64,000 bases of DNA from the NCBI GenBank assembly GCA_030512295.1, contig JAULSR010000003.1, positions 1,426,001 through 1,490,000 of the forward strand, written 5' to 3'. The notes beneath the pieces are model-generated. The model had not been told where the DNA came from and did no database searches. It saw only the letters and a program-made list of their open reading frames with translations. This document shows, one piece after another, positions 58,745 to 64,000 of the stretch (position 1 is the first letter of the stretch; each line of letters starts with the position of its first letter). The DNA comes from Bombardia bombarda (taxonomy: Eukaryota > Ascomycota > Sordariomycetes > Sordariales > Lasiosphaeriaceae). The position numbers and the translations under genes were made by a program.

Positions 58745-59420
58745 GTACCCAAGCTTGCTAAAGTAGCTATGGGCGCCAAGCCTCGTTGTTGGTGGTGGGG
58801 GTGGTTTAGATTTGTTTGGTCATTTTACGTCGTGCAGGGCCACATATTAGGTTTGGGCGGCTAATGTCGTTTCCCCTGTCGCCTTCTTTTCTTGTCCTGA
58901 AACAATACGCGAGAATCGTTACCGCCGTGCGTCAGCTCAGGAGCCGAAGATGCACGTCGCGTCTGTGTGCTGCACACCATATGATAGCGCGCTGGCGGGA
59001 GTAGTGATAACTATATACTCTTTTCCGCTGTTGATATGCACATCTAAACATGTACCTCTCTAACACCCTGTTTCACAGAAGCGCTGTGGCGCGGGAGAAT
59101 AAGCTACCGAAAGGGCACGTATCTCCAAATGTTTCCGCCCCACCCACCAACAAGGGCCCCAGCGAGCCAGCCAACTAGGGCGCGGCCCTGCCCGCCGAGT
59201 GGGGCGGCTAGCTGCCGCAATCTGCTTCTCCACCACCACGAGCCCACGACCCCAACAAACCTCCACTTTCTCTACAGCAGTACCAACTGACCTGTCTAGT
59301 CGCCACCTACTAAGTCTCATCGCGTCGCAGAAATACTAGTGTAATTCATCAGACACAAAAATTCAAACACTCTATCTTCTTGTTGCCTGGTGCTCTTCAT
59401 TCATTCGATATTCAGTCAGC

Positions 59421-61886
59421 ATGGCGTCCGAGCCCGATGACGAATTGGTCCAAGTCATGATGAACCCCGAGGATGCCAGCCTCGCGGGAAGACCAGTCGC
59501 CGGAGGCTCCACCCCCAAGGGGAAACTCGCCGTGATCCCAGACCTTGACTATGTTAACCAACGGCTGAGGTATGCCCCGCTGCATTTCTTGAGCTCCAGG
59601 GCAAAACACTGACTCAAACCAGGGGGCTGACGCGATCCCCCGAAGTCGAGGAAGAACGCGATCCTGTCAAGTATCGCAATGAGACTCTTGCCTTCCGCGC
59701 CGAACTCATCGCTCTTGGTGGAGTTCCTTCAAGGGAATTCCGGCCATTTGACCCCAAAGACCTTCATCCGTACATGGATGAGTACCTGGGCGAATGGCCA
59801 GAAAACGATTATTGGCAGAGGGAGCTTCAAGCATGGCAGGCTTTCGTTACATGGCGCCAGAAGGCCTTCAAGCACCAGATTGCTGGAGGCTATATCAGTG
59901 CTTCCAGCTATCTCTGCGACCCCCTCAAGAATGACGACAAGATATGCGTTCTTTACGATTTTATATATTTCTTGGGACATAACCGAAATCGCGCCGTCTT
60001 CGATAGCGTTAAGCGGGAGATGGAGGTGGCAATTACCATAACCAAGCAACAAATTAGCGACCTGGTCAAAGAGCGAAGTCCTCTGGCTTGCGACCCTTCA
60101 CATTGGCATTTTCGAGACCCCGTTGAAAACTACGAACACTTGATTGCCATTCAAGCGACAAAAGACTCACAAGGCAATTGGATAGTCGACCCCGTACTTT
60201 ATGGGCCGCCTATTCCTAAAAGCCCCACTCCCGACAAAGAGGAACCACCGCCGCGAACGTATGAAGATGTACTTCAAGGATCAAGGTACATCCGACTCAT
60301 GCTTCTCCCCATAGCAAGATACTAATTCAGCGTGTCACAGAGAAGGGCAAGATCCCGAGGAACGTTTAGCCTCCGTCTCAGGGCCTCTAGGAGTTCGAAC
60401 ACAAACCATCGGTTACCGCAACAGATTGATCTCCCTTGGTGGGATTCCCTCGCGGGAGTATCGACCCTCTGCACCCGAGCACCTACTCCCAGACTCCCCG
60501 CCCTCTATGGGTGAACTAATTGAGAATCTCTATTGGAACCGAGAGCTTAGGAGATGGCAAGACTTTGTATATGATCGAGCGGGACTCTTCGGCAAACAAG
60601 TAGCGAAGGGCGTCGTCAGCTCATCTCACCATCTTCCCGATCCCCTCAAATCGGAGGATCTTCTCTGCGTGCTATATGACTTCATCGACCACCTACGAAA
60701 TCGTGATGCAAGGTTGTATGCCGACGAAAGGTACGACAACGCAATAGAGACGGCGCAGAGACAGATAGATGAGCTGGTCCGAGAGCGTGGGCCCTTGGTA
60801 TGCCCACCATTGCACTTTCACACTCGACCGCCACAGCAAATACAAGCCGAGCATAACGGCGAACAACCGACCTCGACTACGCCCAAGCGCGCCAGTGAAA
60901 CTTCACGGCCGATGACGGATGAGGTTAACGCAACTACCAAGGAGCCTCAGCCAGCCGCTCACACTCATACCCTCAGTAAACGCAAGGGTCGCGTCCAGAG
61001 TGAGGATCCAATTTTGCCAGCACCTAAACGTGCCAAGAGGAATTTGCAACCACTGCCCAGCAGCGAGGTTGCTGACAAGCCGTCGAAGGAGTCGACGCCA
61101 CACCCGACACGTGAAAATCGTGGCCCGGGGAAACGCAAGTTGGACACTGAGAGTGAAGAGTCGGTCTTGCCAGCATCCAAACGCACAAGGATGACCCTGC
61201 AGCCGACTTCCATCAGAGGAAAGACCACTTCTCAGCAGTCAGAGCCACAGCCAGAAGCTCAGCCAGACGTTCAGCCAGACATCCAACCAGACGTCCAGCC
61301 AGATGCCCAGCCAGACGCCCAGCCAGACGTCCAGCCCCACGGTTGGAGCCACAGACTAAGAAAGCGTAAGGCCGACACGCAAGGCGATGAAACAGTCGTT
61401 CCTGTATCCAACCCACGCAAAACGATTTTACAACCAAAATCCATCCGCGCAAAAGTCATTGCCAAGAACACGATACCACCGCCAGCCGCTCAGAATACCA
61501 GTCGAGGAAAGCGCAAGGCCGACACTCAGGATGACGAGTCGGTCTTGCCTTCATCCATGGGTGTCAGGAAGACTTTGCAGCCAAAGTCGGTCAAGGCGCG
61601 ACAGACCAAGGCGCAACAGACCAAGGCGCAACCGACCAAGGCGCAACAGACCAAGGCGCAACAGACTAAGGCGCGACAGACCAAGGCACAACAGACCAAG
61701 GCGCAGCAGACTAAGGCGCGGCAGACCAAGACGCGGCAGACCAAGACACAACAGACCAAGAAGCAGCCAGAAGTGGCCGGCGAAGATCATCGACGGGGCA
61801 ATCGCAAGACGGTTGAGGTGCCCACGGAGGGCCTAAGAAAGAGCGTCAGGATTGCAGCCCTCGCTCGTGTATCATACCTAAGATGA
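59421..61886 (+). CDS. Basic protein with two LGGIPSREYRPSAPE-type domains, copy B
   Basis: Exons 59421-59569, 59623-60285 and 60341-61886 encode 785 aa; both introns split an Arg codon with AG before GT, as in copy A. Two copies of the unrecognised domain stand in tandem, one mainly in exon 2 (LIALGGVPSREFRPFDPKD, YWQRELQAWQ, YISASSYLCDPLKNDDKICV) and one in exon 3 (LISLGGIPSREYRPSAPE, YWNRELRRWQ, HLPDPLKSEDLLCVL, RQIDELVRERGPLVCPPLHF). The exon boundaries match the domain boundaries, so the duplication probably arose by exon duplication. The disordered tail has repeated RKRKADTQGDE and LPAPKRAK motifs, a QPDVQPDI tract and a QTKAQ tract, and ends in a basic block. Probably nuclear. It could also be two adjacent genes, but the intron at 60286-60340 is clean. 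Confidence 0.78.
61258..61335 (+). repeat. 12-bp QPD-type repeats in basic protein B
   Basis: About six imperfect units of CAGCCAGACGTC or close variants encode QPDV, QPDI or QPDA. The mutations between units are mostly at third positions or conservative. Confidence 0.85.
61594..61768 (+). repeat. 15-bp QTKAQ repeats in basic protein B
   Basis: About eleven units of CAGACCAAGGCGCAA or variants (CGA/CGG for CAA, ACG/ACA for GCG) encode QTKAQ, QTKAR or QTKTR. They give a strongly positive, low-complexity segment before the C-terminus. Confidence 0.9.
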
Positions 61887-63049
61887 CTCCTGAACCGGTC
61901 ACCTGATCTCAACCACTCCCTGGTTTGGCCAACTTCTCTCTGGTCAGCCCTCCAGCATGTGAGCAGATTCTAGAAATGGACATTTGGGTCGTATACCGCG
62001 GAATTGCGGCTGATTGCTGTCTGTTGGCCACCGCAGTATTACTACCCCTTATCAAGATCGGAATTTTCAGTAAGTGTGGCTCGCCCCATATTATGATCCC
62101 TTCCTGTTCGGTAGCTGACCCCCTTCAGCGTTTTTGACACCCTCACACCCATCTAATAAGTATGAACCGTCTTCGCTTGTGATATGAGGAGTTGGTAGGA
62201 GGGATTGGTATGACACAAGCGAATGGCAACTGTGAGATGTCACGTAGCATAAACACGTTGGGCGAGGTGAAATATGTAAGGTATGTATGATGGGGTCGGT
62301 TTACATGTGTTGAGCTGCCTCGGCGTGTTCTGAGGGCTAAATGTCGTCCCAAAGCCACGTCGTCCAGAGAATCTGCTGTACAACAACCATCTGAAAAGGG
62401 CAGGTCCCGATATTAGTGACGGCACGAGAACACATGAACCATGTCTCGGGGCCCTGCAGAGTCCTTGCGGGGTCTGATCGAGAAGCAACCAGGCCCGGGC
62501 CTTGGCCCAAGAGGCACGGAGGAGAGTTGGATAGGGACTGCATATACGATTTGTACGCTGTTTGTTTTTATGGTATTGGCTTACCCAGCTTCTGTCGCGG
62601 CTAGCCATCCAGATCACGATGAATGCTGTGCTGCGACTCCCCGCACGGCTCGGGGGTCATCCGGCTGGGTTGGTGGTGCTGGGTCAATAGTTCACTGCTA
62701 CCTCTGAGGTGCTGCCTCACCGCCGGTTGCCCGTTTCGGGCAGGTTGGGGTACCATCCTGGGAAAGGAACAAGGTCGCAGCCGGTGATCGTCGTGCATCA
62801 CGAGCGTGCGCGTGAGTCCGAAAAGGACGGGGACAGCAAGGGATTCGGTCAAATAGAGCTGTGGTATTGTGTGTGATGGCCTGGGAACCTGGTTTGTTCC
62901 TAGGACCATAAAGTCGGGAAATAAAACCTTAATGTTTGAGCGAGTTGGTGGTTGAGTTTGTGCTGCGAGACTTCGATTTCGCCATCCGTTCCATTTTCCT
63001 TGGCCTCATACTTGCTACTGACCCAGACCAGTGGAACAAACGTGGCGAA
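61887..63049. other. Intergenic region before the GH31 gene
   Basis: No gene is supported. Frames on both strands at 62240-62910 have no domain or signal peptide. The last part holds the promoter and leader of the alpha-glucosidase gene. Confidence 0.4.
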
Positions 63050-64000
63050 ATGAACATGGCTCGGCTTCTTTTGGGAATCTTTGTGCTTGGCACGACTGTT
63101 CTTGCGGCACCTGAGCTCACGTGTCCTGGGTACACGGCGACAAACATCCAGCAGACTGATAGCCATCTTACCGCAGACCTCACTCTGCCCTCCAGCAGCT
63201 GCAGTCTGTATGGTAACGATATTACGAACCTCAAGCTGATTGTTGAGTACCAGACTGGTTCGTTGAGCATGATTCTTACCCCCCAAGCCAACATAACGTG
63301 CTCACCACTCTCAGATACTCGTCTACATGTCCTGCTGCAAGATGCCGGGTCCAACATCTATCAAGTTCAAGAGCAGTTTCTACCCCGGCCCATCAGTCAA
63401 AATGCCTCAGCTGCAACTGCTGCACTGCACTTTTCCTTCAAGACGAGCCCGTTTTCCTTTGAAGTCATCCGAGTCAGTACGGGACAGGTTCTGTTCGACA
63501 CCTCGGCAGCGCCGCTCATCTTCGAGTCCCAATACGTCCGGCTCCGCACCAAACTCCCGCAGGATGTAAACCTCTATGGCCTAGGGGAACATTCTGACGA
63601 CTTCCGACTTGCGACTACCAATTATACACGCACGCTGTGGAACGCCGAGTCGCCTTATATCCCAAGAGGACAAAACCTGTACGGAAGCCACCCCGTCTAC
63701 TTTGATCATCGTGGGGTGTTGGGCACACATGGAGTGTTTCTGCTCAACTCAAATGGGATGGACATCATCATCAACCAGACGGAGGAGGCTGGGGAGCAGT
63801 ATCTAGAGTACAACACCATTGGAGGCGTTCTCGACTTCTACTTCCTCGCTGGTCCCGAGCCCGCTGCTGTCAGCAAGCAGTACGCCGAGGTCGTGGGCCT
63901 GCCAGCGCTGCCGCCCTACTGGTCTCTTGGGTTTCACCAATGCAAGTACGGATGGCCCAGCGTCGACTATGTCGCCGAGGTAGTGGCAAACTACTCCGCG
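63050..64000 (+). CDS. GH31 alpha-glucosidase, secreted, 3' end outside window
   Basis: Exon 1 is 63050-63257; exon 2 starts at 63315 and is still open at the window end (297 residues seen). The intron GTTCGT...TCTCAG joins LIVEYQT to DTRLHVLLQD, matching the usual family reading. A signal peptide (ARLLLGIFVLGTTVLA) is followed by the N-terminal beta domain of glycoside hydrolase family 31: CPGYTATNIQQTDSHLTADL, VRLRTKLPQDVNLYGLGEH, and NYTRTLWNAESP. The beginning of the catalytic barrel is seen in LPALPPYWSLGFHQCKYGW. The catalytic aspartates lie beyond the window. Such enzymes release glucose from maltose, starch ends or related alpha-glucosides outside the cell. Confidence 0.92.
   Translation, partial: MNMARLLLGIFVLGTTVLAAPELTCPGYTATNIQQTDSHLTADLTLPSSSCSLYGNDITNLKLIVEYQTGSLSMILTPQANITCSPLSDTRLHVLLQDAGSNIYQVQEQFLPRPISQNASAATAALHFSFKTSPFSFEVIRVSTGQVLFDTSAAPLIFESQYVRLRTKLPQDVNLYGLGEHSDDFRLATTNYTRTLWNAESPYIPRGQNLYGSHPVYFDHRGVLGTHGVFLLNSNGMDIIINQTEEAGEQYLEYNTIGGVLDFYFLAGPEPAAVSKQYAEVVGLPALPPYWSLGFHQCKYGWPSVDYVAEVVANYSA

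Larger units (their letters stand above)
57875..59420. promoter_or_regulatory. Shared divergent promoter, pair B (expanded)
   Basis: These 1546 bases separate the ATGs of kinase B (minus) and basic protein B (plus). They contain three 70-bp tandem repeats next to the kinase start and a 400-bp inverted-repeat element. Removing both leaves roughly the 0.9 kb seen between the genes of pair A, so the difference is explained by insertions. A C-run lies at 58197-58211. Confidence 0.5.

Overview
The window looks like nuclear DNA of a filamentous ascomycete (Pezizomycotina, most likely Sordariomycetes). Genes are spaced 0.3-3 kb apart and carry short GT-AG introns of about 50-120 nt with CTAAC-like branch sites. 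Both strands are used without operons. The gene types are typical fungal ones: HET, NACHT-ankyrin, DUF3292, secreted SET, GH30, GH31 and a YAT-type amino acid permease. Functions are read from motifs remembered from these families; no database search was run. I saw no rRNA, convincing tRNA, CRISPR array or autonomous transposon. 

Layout. 1.8-9.1 kb: a DUF2235 alpha/beta hydrolase and a NACHT-ankyrin (STAND/NLR-like) protein. 9.5-13.1 kb: a seven-exon ankyrin-CorA-like membrane protein. 14.5-19.7 kb: a doubtful spliced micro-gene, a small tail-anchored protein and a long disordered coiled-coil protein. 21.6-25.2 kb: a HET-domain protein and a small GPI-type secreted protein. 25.9-28.3 kb: an E2-like domain fused to an F-box. 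28.8-35.1 kb: a secreted carbohydrate-binding-like protein, a DUF3292 membrane protein and mannose-6-phosphate isomerase. These three neighbours all carry apparent one-base losses in G/C runs. 35.5-38.8 kb: a SET protein with a signal peptide and a GH30 glycosidase. 38.8-42.3 kb: no gene seen. 42.3-48.0 kb: a rhodopsin-like 7TM protein and an amino acid permease. 49.1-61.9 kb: the most unusual locus. 63.0 kb to the end: a GH31 alpha-glucosidase cut by the window edge. 

The 49-62 kb locus holds two copies of a divergent gene pair. In each pair an FHA-domain serine/threonine kinase (minus strand) sits head to head with a basic, repeat-rich, probably nuclear protein (plus strand). That protein carries a roughly 150-residue domain I do not recognise, marked by LGGIPSREYRPSAPE. 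A third copy of this domain gene lies between the pairs as a decayed pseudogene. The second intergenic region has gained a MITE-like inverted repeat and a 70-bp tandem repeat. The basic proteins carry many S/T-P-K/R sites beside basic clusters, and FHA domains bind phosphothreonine. A co-evolving kinase-substrate (or scaffold) module, amplified as a cassette, is therefore a reasonable hypothesis and the best candidate for an undescribed system here. 

Four single-base homopolymer losses cluster between 29.2 and 34.9 kb, while genes elsewhere keep intact reading frames. This suggests a locally weak assembly rather than three pseudogenes, but real mutation cannot be excluded from sequence alone.
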